Shown: in pieces, positions 33,495-42,414 of the stretch | How positions within the stretch are numbered: the first letter of the stretch is position 1 | How the letters are laid out: every line of letters starts with the position of its first letter | Assembly (NCBI GenBank): GCA_004193545.1 | Contig: RPGO01000024.1 | Span: 124,001 to 188,000 of the forward strand | Length of the DNA: 64,000 nucleotides | From: Candidatus Argoarchaeum ethanivorans | Lineage (GTDB): Archaea; Halobacteriota; Methanosarcinia; Methanosarcinales; EX4572-44 | Reading direction: 5' to 3' | Made by a program: the position numbers and the translations under genes | Notes under the pieces: generated by a model | The model's input: the letters and a program-made list of their open reading frames with translations, nothing else | What the model was told of the DNA's origin: nothing | Databases searched by the model: none

Positions 33495-35162
33495 CTAAAG
33501 TCGAAGGATTGTTCTTATCAGTGTTGTGAAGAATTTTGGTTTCAGTGTTAGAAGCAGATTCTTAGATGGATAGAGGTCTCCTTCCGGAACAGTTTCTCGT
33601 ATTGTTATTGGTTTTGTGATTTTATCGCTTTCCTCTATTATTTCTTTGGCTACATTGATTAGCTGGATTGTTTGCTCTCCCTTCTCTTCATCCACGATCC
33701 CGTTTGCAATCTTCAGTTTTATTAATTTTTTTGATGCCTCGTAAGAAGATGCTGCTATTTCGTCCCTGTTCATCCATACAGTTTCATAGTTCAGTGCATT
33801 TTTCCAGTTCGTTGCATTTTCTATTGCAAGCCTGTGACTTTCAAGATCGTTGAATCGCAGTTTGTATCCGAACTTGTCCGGATTTTTGAATACAATGCTT
33901 CCTGGGTCTACAAATGGTGCAAGTGGTGAGATGAAGCAGTCGAGGATTTTTTTTGACTCTGGTATTTTTTTGGTTATTGACTCGATGTATTTGTGCGTTT
34001 CAACTGCACTTGTGTATGTTTGGAATGGCAGCCCTGTCATAAAGTACAGGTCAACTCGTTTGAAGTTTAGTTCTGCTACGTGTGAGATGAACTTTTCAAG
34101 TTCACTATTCTGGTATGGTCTGCCGAATGCGTTTCTAACCTTTTCACTGTGGCTTTCCGGTGAGATGTGAAGAATTACCTCGTCTGATGCCTGCTCTAGT
34201 ATCGTTAGTGTTTCCTTGTTTGGTGGTTTGAAGAATTCAAAGAAGATCGGGGCATCGAATTTGTTTTCTTTTAGCTCTTTTATTATTGCTGCCGCATGTT
34301 TGAGGTTGAACTGCAAATCTCCTACCAAAAAGACTGGAATTTTCATGTACTGGTTGATTGATAGAATCTCTTCAGCAACCTTTTCAGCCGGTTTGAATGC
34401 GATGCCGGTTCTTTGAAATGAATTTTTAAAAGTATGACATGAGCCTCCACATGTGATGCAATTAAAATCACATCCTTTGTAAGCAAGAGACATGCCTATT
34501 GGATCCTGCATAAATTTAGCAAATGGAAGAAACGCCTTTGGTTTCATAGATTTTATCGCTTCTTTTGCAACAAAACTATAGTCGATGGAATAGCCCCCAA
34601 TATCTTCCGGTACAAAGGTGATGCCATTTGTCTTAATTAACTCACCCTCTCGCCACGACAGGTTGGGAATATCCTCTATTACGCCCTGCCCCTCGATCAA
34701 GTACTCCAGGAGCTTTTTAAAAGGCTCTTCTGTCGTGTCACCTGAAAGTACATAGTCTACCTGTTTATAATTCCGTAGGATATCCTTCCAGAAAATGGTT
34801 GATGTAAATCCTCCAAAGACAACTGGTCTATCCCAGATTTTTTTGATAATTTTTGCAACTTCTACGGCACCCTGTACATGAACCATCCAGTGAAGGTCAA
34901 TACCATAAACAGCAGCATCAATTTTCCTGATTTCTTTTTCAACATCAAAGGAGCTATCCATCAGCATTTGGGTTGCAATATTCAGGATTCTAACCTTGTA
35001 CCCCTTTTTTCCAAGGTATGTGAGAAGAGTGAGAAAACCGACCGGGTACAACTCAAAAACAGGTGTTGAAGGGATCAGATCACTGATAGGGCCGTGGTGC
35101 ACATCCTTTTCTCTAAAATCGTATAAACTTGGTGCATGAATTAAAACAAGGTCAGCTTTCAA
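33495..35162 (-). CDS. B12-binding-domain radical SAM protein (Ta0216-like)
   Basis: The N-terminal B12-like Rossmann region (LYPVGFLTLLTYLGKKGYKV near residue 38, VVFGGFTSTIF near 113, VDYVLSGDTTEEPFKKLLEY near 135) precedes a radical SAM core whose cluster-binding cysteines are in YKGCDFNCITCGGSC (C-x3-C-x2-C, near residue 233). The 555 residues and TIM-barrel segments such as EVILHISPESHSEKVRNAFG fit the archaeal Ta0216-type family; the substrate is unknown. The start codon overlaps the end of the ArsA-like gene by four bases, so they are coupled. Its 3' end is duplicated at 30620. Confidence 0.85.
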   Translation of the reverse strand: MKADLVLIHAPSLYDFREKDVHHGPISDLIPSTPVFELYPVGFLTLLTYLGKKGYKVRILNIATQMLMDSSFDVEKEIRKIDAAVYGIDLHWMVHVQGAVEVAKIIKKIWDRPVVFGGFTSTIFWKDILRNYKQVDYVLSGDTTEEPFKKLLEYLIEGQGVIEDIPNLSWREGELIKTNGITFVPEDIGGYSIDYSFVAKEAIKSMKPKAFLPFAKFMQDPIGMSLAYKGCDFNCITCGGSCHTFKNSFQRTGIAFKPAEKVAEEILSINQYMKIPVFLVGDLQFNLKHAAAIIKELKENKFDAPIFFEFFKPPNKETLTILEQASDEVILHISPESHSEKVRNAFGRPYQNSELEKFISHVAELNFKRVDLYFMTGLPFQTYTSAVETHKYIESITKKIPESKKILDCFISPLAPFVDPGSIVFKNPDKFGYKLRFNDLESHRLAIENATNWKNALNYETVWMNRDEIAASSYEASKKLIKLKIANGIVDEEKGEQTIQLINVAKEIIEESDKITKPITIRETVPEGDLYPSKNLLLTLKPKFFTTLIRTILRL

Positions 35163-36094
35163 GATTTCACCAGCGAATTCAGATCAATCAAATCAATCAC
35201 ATTCTCTGAAAATGCGATTAAATTGTCAACTCCTTTAATCTCATAAGGAAGTACCGGAACACTCTGTACCTTATATATATTTCCAAGTTCTGTTTGTATC
35301 AACTCCGTATAGTGATTATGGAGTTCGGATTTCTTATCCCATACATCGCCCTGGCACAAATTCTTCTCTGCTACCTGATTGATCAGTATGCCGCCGATTT
35401 TCACGTTAAAATCAGTTAATTCTCTGACGATGCGTTTTGTCTGAGCATAACCAAGCCATTCAGGAATCGTAACAATATACGCCTTCACAATACCAGAAGA
35501 CATGAAACCAAGAACATCCAGAGCCAGTATCCTCCACTCATTAATAATATCAAGCGGGTTTCTTCCTTTTTTGCGTTTGATCTTATCAAGCACGCTTTTA
35601 ACTGAAAAATAAAGCTTACCAGCTTCGCCAAGATGCTCATAAAACTGTTCCTCAAGTTTTAAAAGCTTGAGAGTACCACCAGCAGGCGCTGTATCCCACA
35701 CGATAAAATCGTAATTATCTGCAAGATGCTGGTCAAGTAGATACGTTAAAACAAACTGGTCACCGATTCCTGGTGCACCAGCAATATAATCAAGGATAGA
35801 TTCATCAACCGGGAAAAACGAAGAGAGAACTTCATACACCTCATCGCCGTACTTTTCTTTCCACATATCAAGAACGATCTCCTCATCAAGCTCGATAACA
35901 TCCAGAAGATCAAGACCAGGCACTTTATTGATTCCAGCATGCGTGAACCCGAGGCCAAATATATCAAACAGGGATGGCGATGGATCGCTTGAAATCAGGA
36001 GAGTCTTCTTGTTCGTTGCTGCCAGATGCACAGCAACCGAAGCTGCACACGTGGTCTTACCAACACCACCCTTGCCCCAGAATGATAAAATCAT
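35159..36094 (-). CDS. ArsA/Get3-type P-loop ATPase
   Basis: The deviant Walker A FWGKGGVGKTTCAASVAVHL at the N-terminus, the switch-like SSDPSPSLFDIFG and the VWDTAPAGGTLKLLKL switch II/Walker B region near residue 135 identify the ArsA/Get3/MinD-like SIMIBI class. In archaea this class targets tail-anchored proteins or handles metal cofactors. The 311 residues correspond to a single-domain protein. Coupling to the radical SAM gene suggests a joint role in cofactor assembly; that is inference. Confidence 0.85.
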   Translation of the reverse strand: MILSFWGKGGVGKTTCAASVAVHLAATNKKTLLISSDPSPSLFDIFGLGFTHAGINKVPGLDLLDVIELDEEIVLDMWKEKYGDEVYEVLSSFFPVDESILDYIAGAPGIGDQFVLTYLLDQHLADNYDFIVWDTAPAGGTLKLLKLEEQFYEHLGEAGKLYFSVKSVLDKIKRKKGRNPLDIINEWRILALDVLGFMSSGIVKAYIVTIPEWLGYAQTKRIVRELTDFNVKIGGILINQVAEKNLCQGDVWDKKSELHNHYTELIQTELGNIYKVQSVPVLPYEIKGVDNLIAFSENVIDLIDLNSLVKS

Positions 36095-36168
36095 TGGTGG
36101 ATGTGCCTCCGGACGGTGATAGTTATTTTAATCGGTGGTGTGATGATTTTTTTCATGGTCAACTCCTA

Positions 36169-37332
36169 TCAGGGACGTATTATTCTTTTATGCAATTCTT
36201 TTGTGCTTTTTGGCAGTAGTATGTGGTTTCTGTAGCAGAAGTTTTCAAGTATGGTGTAGAAAATAGAATGCTCAATGTTTCGAATGAGAGCAGCCTTGTG
36301 AGCCTGGATCAACAGGTCCGGATAGCCCCCCCTGATGATACTTTCCGCTCTAAGGATGTCTGCAATAGTTTCAGTCAATCCCTGTTCGTGAGCCCATCGT
36401 GGATATTCTACACGCCCAACCCTATTTGAAAGATTGATGTAGAAAAAAGCTATCTGATCGTTGAATTGTCCGTATCTGTCAAGTATTGATTTGGTTTGTG
36501 CATTTTCACTGGTTGCACGTCTGTCATCTCTATCGCACAGGAAAGCACTTGTGCGATCTCCCCAGTTTGGCATATACGGCTGAATAAGATAGGTATCCTG
36601 GAGTTTGGTTTTTTTGAGGTTGTATAACTTTTGAAGCATCTGTGTTAGATCGTGTGGGTGCGAATTATCAGTATAGGCTATGAGTGTATTTCCTGTATTC
36701 GTTGATGTTTGCAGCAGTTTTTTGATTGCTTCAAGATAAATATCCCTGATATTTTTGTTAAGAGAATTGATGTGTGATAAAATGAGCGAACCATCGAGCA
36801 ACACGAAGATCTGATCGTGTGCATGCAGCAGCTCTTGCATTTGCTCACACTCGGCTTTAAACCTGCGTGCATCAACAAATTCATCGCTGTATTCGTAGAC
36901 GTGTGCTGCTTCGAATTCTTCTGGTGTGATTATTAATGCGTTTGTTTTCTGTTTGAAGCTTTTAGCATTTGTGTGTTTGTTGTAGATACTTGCTGTTTGA
37001 ATCACTGCAACCGGGAGATTGTAGGTTTTGTCAGGATATATCTGGCTTCCATCCACTGCACCAACAGTAGTACTACTCAGGGTGTGATCCATCCAGTCCT
37101 GAGCATCAGCATGGTTCTTCCATTGTTGAACAAAGGGTTTGATGAACCCGCCTTCAAGTATGCGAGCTCCGCTATAGCGCGGAAGCCTCTTGTTGGCATC
37201 AAACAGCTCTATTGTTAGCTTTTCAAGTGCCTGCTGGTATTCCTTGCTCGACTCACTCCGCTCTCTTACATAGCCTCTAACAGCTTCAATTTTTTGCTCA
37301 AGTTCTTCTCCAACATCTTTTATGTTCAGCAT
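36169..37332 (-). CDS. nurA: NurA-domain nuclease
   Basis: NurA is a 5'-3' nuclease that works with HerA and Mre11-Rad50 in archaeal end resection. TVGAVDGSQIYPDKT near residue 90 carries the first metal-binding Asp, QIFVLLDGSLILSHI near residue 175 the second, and the C-terminal ERADI-type block GGYPDLLIQAHKAALI closes the domain. A coiled-coil N-terminus (EELEQKIEAVRGYVRERSES) is usual. herA, rad50 and mre11 are not in this window. An ArsA-like gene follows 74 bases downstream. Confidence 0.85.
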   Translation of the reverse strand: MLNIKDVGEELEQKIEAVRGYVRERSESSKEYQQALEKLTIELFDANKRLPRYSGARILEGGFIKPFVQQWKNHADAQDWMDHTLSSTTVGAVDGSQIYPDKTYNLPVAVIQTASIYNKHTNAKSFKQKTNALIITPEEFEAAHVYEYSDEFVDARRFKAECEQMQELLHAHDQIFVLLDGSLILSHINSLNKNIRDIYLEAIKKLLQTSTNTGNTLIAYTDNSHPHDLTQMLQKLYNLKKTKLQDTYLIQPYMPNWGDRTSAFLCDRDDRRATSENAQTKSILDRYGQFNDQIAFFYINLSNRVGRVEYPRWAHEQGLTETIADILRAESIIRGGYPDLLIQAHKAALIRNIEHSIFYTILENFCYRNHILLPKSTKELHKRIIRP

Positions 37333-37607
37333 TTACAATTCTCTGAACACCTTTTATTCCATATAAACCCGCCTTAAAATATCTCAAATTCATCAGAGAA
37401 AATATCATAGACCTGATAGTATCAGGTGACACAAGCTCACAGTACTAATCCCCTATCTGTTTTTGTAATTCACACACCAATCCTGCGATTATTCATTCAA
37501 TCGGCACAAAAGTTCATAGTTATGCATGTAGAGCAGTATAAATCCCTTTCCTAAGTCAACAGCACATTCATAACATATGCGCAATCAATTGATTTGAGGA
37601 TTTAAAA
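37333..37607. other. intergenic, no gene seen
   Basis: 275 bases between the NurA gene start and the end of the DUF4062-methyltransferase gene. AT-rich, no long frame, no RNA structure recognised. Confidence 0.5.
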
Positions 37608-39002
37608 TTAGGCTTTATATGCGATAGCTATGTTTTGAACAGTGATAGAAAATAGCCTTTTTTCATTAACAAATTTATCTTTTTGGTCTTTGATAATCTT
37701 TTGCAATTTTTTTGCTAATTTTATATCTGCACTTGTTGCATTAGGGCCATTAGCCAAACGATTAGCATAATTAGATCGAAAAGAATAAGTGTCTATATAA
37801 TAATTTAGTCGCTCTTCCGCACCCATATTAACTGTTGTATCAATTTTGAAATCCATTTCAACATTCGTTGGCTCTGGCTCCAAGCTCATCACATGTGTAT
37901 AGATTTTTCTTCCATATTGTCTATCAGAACTCCCTTTAATCTGGTTCGTCGATTGAAGTAAGAAATCAAGATCATCATCTTGGGGATAATTTAATTTCAT
38001 TCCATCATCGCTACCTCTAACAATTAAACATCCATTGGGATTCAAGAACGACCAAAGCCTATGCATTGTGCCTTCAGGATTCTCTAAATGATGAAGAACA
38101 AGAGTACAAAATATCAAATCATAGCCTTCTGGATGATACCTCACATCTTCTATATTCGCAACAGAAAATTTAAATTTTTCGCTATCGTAATCTCTATTAG
38201 CCTCTTCAATTGCATTTTTAGAGATATCAATACCCTCCACCTGAACATTATCCACTTTCGAGAATCGTGTATAAGTTATATATCCATCAGCACAGCCCAC
38301 ATCTAATATCTTAATAGTCTTCATTGGATTTGATCTTCTAATATATGAAATAGCTTTTTCTATACTTTTTACGTCTAAATCATACAATAGGTCAGCTTGT
38401 ACACGAAGTCGATTTTTATCAATTTCGTATACATAACTTGATACCGTCTGCTTATTTTTTTTGGAAAAACTTTCCCCACCATTAATACCAAATTGTCCCA
38501 ATTTAAAAGTAATTTTACTAATGTCCTGAATAAGCTTCAATTTAAACTCTGACGCATCTTTGTATGTCGATATAACACCTGATCTTTCACATCTTCTTTG
38601 GAATTTGCGAAGTTTATTAAGTTGGCTTATGTCTACTTGATCAAGTGGTGCTTCTCTCTTTGAAAAGTAAATCATAGCAGGTTTTTGAGATTCTATGAAC
38701 TGTTCGATTTCTTCAATAGTGCCTGATTCAAAAGCACCTGTAGATGTACCAATCTTGGTCCAAAACATTCCAATCAAAATATCTGCATCACTGACAATTT
38801 GTTTATTGATGATAGATTGTGGTCTATCACCAAGTTCAGGGTGTACATGTGTTTCCCAGAGCACTGGTTCAAGCATAATTGACATATCGATGGAATGTGA
38901 AGCATTCCACTCATAAATAATGTTGCGAGCAACTTCGCGTTCCTCAAAAACATCTGATGGTGAGGCAATGAGCACCCTATGTATCGTTCCATCTCTTGGC
39001 AT
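37608..39002 (-). CDS. DUF4062 domain fused to SAM-dependent methyltransferase
   Basis: The first 150 residues (HRVLIASPSDVFEEREVARN near residue 8, SDADILIGMFWTKIGTSTGA near 75, then EEIEQFIESQKPAMIYFSKR) are a DUF4062 domain, a TIR/SLOG-like sensor fold usually found at the front of STAND and other conflict proteins. From about residue 215 a class I methyltransferase follows: IKILDVGCADGYITYT (motif I), EGIDISKNAI, and DLIFCTLVLHHLENPEG (motif IV region). ATG 39002 is preceded by AGGTGAAAAGGT. The next element upstream is an IS200 relic. Role unknown; a signalling or defence enzyme is plausible. Confidence 0.8.
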   Translation of the reverse strand: MPRDGTIHRVLIASPSDVFEEREVARNIIYEWNASHSIDMSIMLEPVLWETHVHPELGDRPQSIINKQIVSDADILIGMFWTKIGTSTGAFESGTIEEIEQFIESQKPAMIYFSKREAPLDQVDISQLNKLRKFQRRCERSGVISTYKDASEFKLKLIQDISKITFKLGQFGINGGESFSKKNKQTVSSYVYEIDKNRLRVQADLLYDLDVKSIEKAISYIRRSNPMKTIKILDVGCADGYITYTRFSKVDNVQVEGIDISKNAIEEANRDYDSEKFKFSVANIEDVRYHPEGYDLIFCTLVLHHLENPEGTMHRLWSFLNPNGCLIVRGSDDGMKLNYPQDDDLDFLLQSTNQIKGSSDRQYGRKIYTHVMSLEPEPTNVEMDFKIDTTVNMGAEERLNYYIDTYSFRSNYANRLANGPNATSADIKLAKKLQKIIKDQKDKFVNEKRLFSITVQNIAIAYKA

Positions 39003-39088
39003 AATATTAAATTTACCTTTTCACCTAAATATGATTTTGTCACGATACCCCGTACTTACAGGTACCAGGCTTGCTACTGTTTTTGCGG

Positions 39089-39529
39089 TTATAAATCTTT
39101 TCCTTCTTTTTGTGAATTGCCCTGAGTTGAGACATACTTTTCCACAACTTCCCACCCATGACCCACTGAACCATGAAAACAACCCGGTGCTCATAAATGG
39201 TTTGGACACCATTCTCTCAAATGTGAGATGTGTTGCCTCAGTATCCTGCTTGTCCTACCTTTTATCTTCTTTGCGATAAAACTTACTGAATACTTTGGCG
39301 GATACTTTATGAACAGATGAATATGATCGATGTTGATTGCCATATCAATGATCTCTATGTCCATCTCCTTGCAGGTCTTCCTTATAAGACCTTCGCAAAC
39401 CATGGCAACATCGTCAGATAATATTTTACCGCGATATTTTGGAGTTGTCACTGTATGGTCTGTCAAGAGCGATACTGTGCGTCTGTTATGTTGAAGCTCG
39501 TTTCCCCACGTCGTATTCTTGAATTGCAC
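39089..39529 (-). pseudogene. IS200/IS605 TnpA (Y1 transposase) with in-frame TGA
   Basis: The frame gives TPKYRGKILSDDVAMVCEGL, then MAINIDHIHLFIKYPPKYS with the HUH metal-binding His pair (H-I-H), and ISHLREWCPNHL followed by TGA. Reading through the TGA, the same frame continues APGCFHGSVGHGWEVVEKYV to a TAA at 39089; the catalytic Tyr (EKY) lies in this part. At the TGA position the family has Trp (TGG), so this is a single nonsense change in an otherwise complete gene. The element is inactive unless suppressed. Confidence 0.85.
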
Positions 39530-39533
39530 TGCA

Positions 39534-39791
39534 TCAACACTGTATAAACTTGTTGATCGGTGAATAATCAGTGATAAAATGTTTAATTTTGTTTGAATAT
39601 TCTACAGCTTGAAGCAAGGCATGTGATCTGCCACCTATGAACAGCACTGCCCCTGTATCCAGGACGTATCTACTGAAGAGGTGGCTAATGGAATCAGATA
39701 CATAGGTTACAACTACCCGGCTGCAACCAGACACAAGTCCTGACGAGATAACTATTATTACTATGTTTGCTGCACTTGATTGCTGACGCAA
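39534..39791 (-). CDS. short hypothetical ORF, probably a gene fragment
   Basis: This 85-residue frame contains IVIIVISSGLVSGCSRVVVT and SRYVLDTGAVLFIGGRSHAL; the latter looks like a Rossmann/PIN-type strand and loop but is too short to assign. It stops five bases before the IS200 relic and its start overlaps a hairpin repeat, so it is probably the remnant of a larger gene cut on both sides. Confidence 0.3.
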   Translation of the reverse strand: MRQQSSAANIVIIVISSGLVSGCSRVVVTYVSDSISHLFSRYVLDTGAVLFIGGRSHALLQAVEYSNKIKHFITDYSPINKFIQC

Positions 39792-39833
39792 TCAAGAGTT
39801 ACTGGTAATTTTCTGCACAACGAAGTTGTGCAG
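39775..39833. repeat. two dispersed hairpins next to IS200 relic
   Basis: CTTGATTGC-TGAC-GCAATCAAG (39775-39796) and CTGCACAAC-GAA-GTTGTGCAG (39813-39833), the same two-hairpin order seen after ksgA (49223-49273) and, with variation, after purE. Confidence 0.75.
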
Positions 39834-40086
39834 TTGTCAGTTTATTTCTTCAATGCAGGGTAAGCCAAGCCTCCGCCTCTCCGCGGCGAAACGAAAGGCT
39901 TAAGTAGAATGTTAACAGCGTTAATATCGAAGAATAATAACTGTGAGCCTTCGGGTAGCAGTAACTGGAGCATGGCGGTCCCGTTGTGGATTCCAGTGAA
40001 TCTGCATAAGATTCTTCGCAATTCATTGCAGAGAGTTGCGTCAAACAGACTAATCTGAATAAATTAATGAATAAAAAGTGATAGAG
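39834..40086. other. intergenic region, possible IS605 debris
   Basis: This region contains GGGTAGCAGTAACTGGAGC and a GC-rich CCTCCGCCTCTCCGCGGCG stretch that recall the tnpB 3' end of IS605-type elements, but no tnpB frame survives. The Mrp operon promoter must also lie here. Confidence 0.3.
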
Positions 40087-40365
40087 ATGGATATACTTTT
40101 GAAAGTGTTCCTGGCGGTAGGACTATTAATTGCGTTCACGATACTATTGTGTACATACAGAGCTGTAGTTGGCCCAGGAATATTCAATCGGGTTATTGCA
40201 GTAAATGTAATAGGAACAAAAACAATCGTTCTTCTAGTTCTCATAGGTTATTATTTTGAGAGACCAATGTTCTTTGATATTGCACTTTTGTATGCTATGC
40301 TAAACTTCATCGCTACTTTAATTTTTGCAAAATATGTACAGAAGGGTGACTTATGCTCGAGATAA
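40087..40365 (+). CDS. mrpF: Mrp/Mnh antiporter subunit F
   Basis: MrpF is a three-helix subunit of multisubunit Na+/H+ antiporters and of the membrane arm of related hydrogenases. The 92 residues contain YRAVVGPGIFNRVIAVNVIG near residue 24, the family signature, and three hydrophobic helices. GTG 40078 is an alternative start three codons upstream. It overlaps mrpG by 13 bases. Confidence 0.92.
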   Translation: MDILLKVFLAVGLLIAFTILLCTYRAVVGPGIFNRVIAVNVIGTKTIVLLVLIGYYFERPMFFDIALLYAMLNFIATLIFAKYVQKGDLCSR

Positions 40366-40676
40366 TCGTTGTAGCATTCCTTGCAGTTGGTATATTTTTT
40401 ATGGTGGTTGGTGCTGTTGGATTATTGAGGTTTCCCGACTTTTACACGAGACTGCATGCGACAGGAAAGTGCGATACTCTCGGGGAAGTTCTTATTATTG
40501 TTGGTTTACTTTTATATCACCTGTTCCATTACTCAGAAACGCCTCTTGTGTGTGTGAAGCTATTATTTTTGATCCTATTCATCTTCATCACCAATCCAAC
40601 AGCGACGTATGCATTGATGAGATCTGCTTATAAGACTGGCGTAAAACCATGGAAGCTCGGGGATGAGAGACAATGA
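40353..40676 (+). CDS. mrpG: Mrp/Mnh antiporter subunit G
   Basis: MrpG, 107 residues, three helices. VGAVGLLRFPDFYTRLHATG near residue 22 and KCDTLGEVLIIVGLLLY are the diagnostic blocks. It overlaps mrpF and mrpE (four bases), so translation is coupled. Confidence 0.93.
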   Translation: MLEIIVVAFLAVGIFFMVVGAVGLLRFPDFYTRLHATGKCDTLGEVLIIVGLLLYHLFHYSETPLVCVKLLFLILFIFITNPTATYALMRSAYKTGVKPWKLGDERQ

Positions 40677-41164
40677 GGGGAAAGGGTTTTGGAATACTTG
40701 TAACTTTTTGTATGATGTTTCTATTCTGGCTTCTTCTCTCTGGAATCTTTGATGTACTCCATCTTACAGCTGGTCTGGTATGCAGTGCAATTGTTGCTTT
40801 GATCTCTCATGACATGATCATAAAAGGGGATGAAGAGAAGATTCTTTCGAAATCATTCAAACTTGCTATTTATATACCATGGGAACTCTGGCAGATAGTA
40901 CTTGCAAATCTTGATGTTGCATATCGTGTGTTGCATCCAAAGATGCCAATAGACCCTCTTATAATAGAGTTTGACACGACATTGCAAAGTGACCTTGCTC
41001 TTGTCACACTTGCTAATTCTATCACCTTAACCCCTGGAACGATAACAATTGGAATAACGAACGGAAGGTTTTCTGTACATGCAATTGCAAAAGAGCCTGC
41101 TGAGGCGCTTACCGTTGATGGAACGATGCAGCAAAAAGTAGCTGATGTATATATGGAGTGGTGA
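40673..41164 (+). CDS. mrpE: Mrp/Mnh antiporter subunit E
   Basis: MrpE, 163 residues, with two N-terminal helices (VTFCMMFLFWLLLSGIFDVL) and the conserved cytoplasmic block IYIPWELWQIVLANLDVAYR near residue 62, ending with LANSITLTPGTITIGI. It is coupled to mrpG by ATGA and followed six bases later by the MrpB-like fusion. Confidence 0.92.
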   Translation: MRGKGFGILVTFCMMFLFWLLLSGIFDVLHLTAGLVCSAIVALISHDMIIKGDEEKILSKSFKLAIYIPWELWQIVLANLDVAYRVLHPKMPIDPLIIEFDTTLQSDLALVTLANSITLTPGTITIGITNGRFSVHAIAKEPAEALTVDGTMQQKVADVYMEW

Positions 41165-41170
41165 TAAAAA

Positions 41171-41962
41171 ATGATACCGTCCATCGACATTGCTTTATTA
41201 TCGATCATTGTGGTACTTGCAATAGTAGCAATAACTGTTAAAGACCTCCTCGCTGCAACGATGGTACTTGGTGTTTACAGTTTTTTGATGGCAATGGTCT
41301 GGGTAGAGATGCATTCAGTGGATGTAGGCTTCACAGAAGCTGCTGTTGGTGCCGGTGCAACAACAGCCTTCTTGATTGCAGCATTGTCAAGGACAGCAAG
41401 GCATGAAAAGGAGGTAACAGATAAAAAGACGAAACGACTTCCAGCAGTAGCACTGGTTTTTATCATCCTGTTAGGTGTCATTTTTGTATACATAGCAGAG
41501 GACATACCTATGTTTGGAGATTCGGATTCTGCCCCCAATAAGTATGTAAAGTTGTTCAGCATGGATGCTGATGAAATAGAAAATGACCTAAACCAGGGTA
41601 TTGTCCCTGAAAAATTTATTGGTAGGGTTAAAGAGGCAGGTTTTCAAGCTCCCACCGGAGTTATAAATCTCCGGAAGGGTGAATGGGATGCATTTATTAT
41701 CCCGGAAGAGACAACTCAACATTTCTACCCAAAGGAACAGAAGTATTACTTTATTAAAAAGGAGGGTGATAAGCTTGATGTTTACCGATATTCGCTGATC
41801 GTACGATGGATAGAAGAAGGTGAGAGAGAGACTGAAGTTGTAAATATGGTAACTTATGGTCTTGCAGATTATCGTAGTTATGATACTCTTGGAGAGACTG
41901 CTGTTATTTTTACTGCCGGTGTATCAGTCATATTACTCTTGAGAAGGAGGGGTAAACTTTGA
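41171..41962 (+). CDS. DUF4040/MbhD-MbhE-like Mrp subunit with extra loop
   Basis: Residues 1-75 form the DUF4040/MbhD part (KDLLAATMVLGVYSFLMAMV, DVGFTEAAVGAGATTAFLIA). Residues 95-118 are the first MbhE helix (PAVALVFIILLGVIFVYIAE) ending IPMFGD. The terminal MVTYGLADYRSYDTLGETAV block and last helix are the MbhE C-terminus. Between them, about residues 125-210, sits an insertion of roughly 85 hydrophilic residues (from NKYVKLFSMDADE to EEGERETEV) that I do not know from other Mrp proteins. It would face outside the membrane. It overlaps mrpB by four bases. Confidence 0.82.
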   Translation: MIPSIDIALLSIIVVLAIVAITVKDLLAATMVLGVYSFLMAMVWVEMHSVDVGFTEAAVGAGATTAFLIAALSRTARHEKEVTDKKTKRLPAVALVFIILLGVIFVYIAEDIPMFGDSDSAPNKYVKLFSMDADEIENDLNQGIVPEKFIGRVKEAGFQAPTGVINLRKGEWDAFIIPEETTQHFYPKEQKYYFIKKEGDKLDVYRYSLIVRWIEEGERETEVVNMVTYGLADYRSYDTLGETAVIFTAGVSVILLLRRRGKL

Positions 41963-42414
41963 GCAAGGAAAGGGATGTCATCATAGAAACAGTATCAAGA
42001 TTGATGATACCGTTTATCCAGCTTTTTGCATTGTATGTGATCATTCATGGAGCAGGTGGACCTGGTGGAGGGTTCCAGGGTGGAGTTATATTTGGCTCTT
42101 CCTTTGTGTTGTTCATCATCGCTTTTGGCATCACAGCCGCACGAAAAAAAGTTTCAGAAAGAGTGAATACTGCCCTGAGTGCTCTTGGTGTGTCTATCTA
42201 TGCTGTAGTTGGGCTTCTATGTATAATCTCCAGTCTCGGGGTTGCACAATATCTAAACTATGGGTACCTTCCACTACCATTTCACTTCGAGGAAAGAAGA
42301 GCTCTTGGTATGGATTTTGTAGAAATAGGTATAGGAATAACAGTGATGGCAATAGTCACATCTATATTTTTTGACCTTGCATGGAAAGAAGAAGATGAAG
42401 GAGACAGCGAGTAA
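41959..42414 (+). CDS. mrpB: Mrp/Mnh antiporter subunit B
   Basis: MnhB domain, 151 residues, four helices. VIIETVSRLMIPFIQLFALY at the N-terminus, then HGAGGPGGGFQGGVIFGSSF near residue 30, is the diagnostic glycine-rich segment. The start is TTG/GTG-type: the frame opens at 41959 within the preceding gene's stop and runs SKERDVIIETV. It abuts mrpC. Confidence 0.92.
   Translation: MSKERDVIIETVSRLMIPFIQLFALYVIIHGAGGPGGGFQGGVIFGSSFVLFIIAFGITAARKKVSERVNTALSALGVSIYAVVGLLCIISSLGVAQYLNYGYLPLPFHFEERRALGMDFVEIGIGITVMAIVTSIFFDLAWKEEDEGDSE

Noticed and set aside
39089-39529. In-frame TGA at a Trp position in TnpA as evidence for a recoded genetic code
   Set aside because: Other genes in the window end cleanly at TGA (trkA-like factor, MVK, galU and more), and the element is a single relic; nonsense mutation is the simple explanation.
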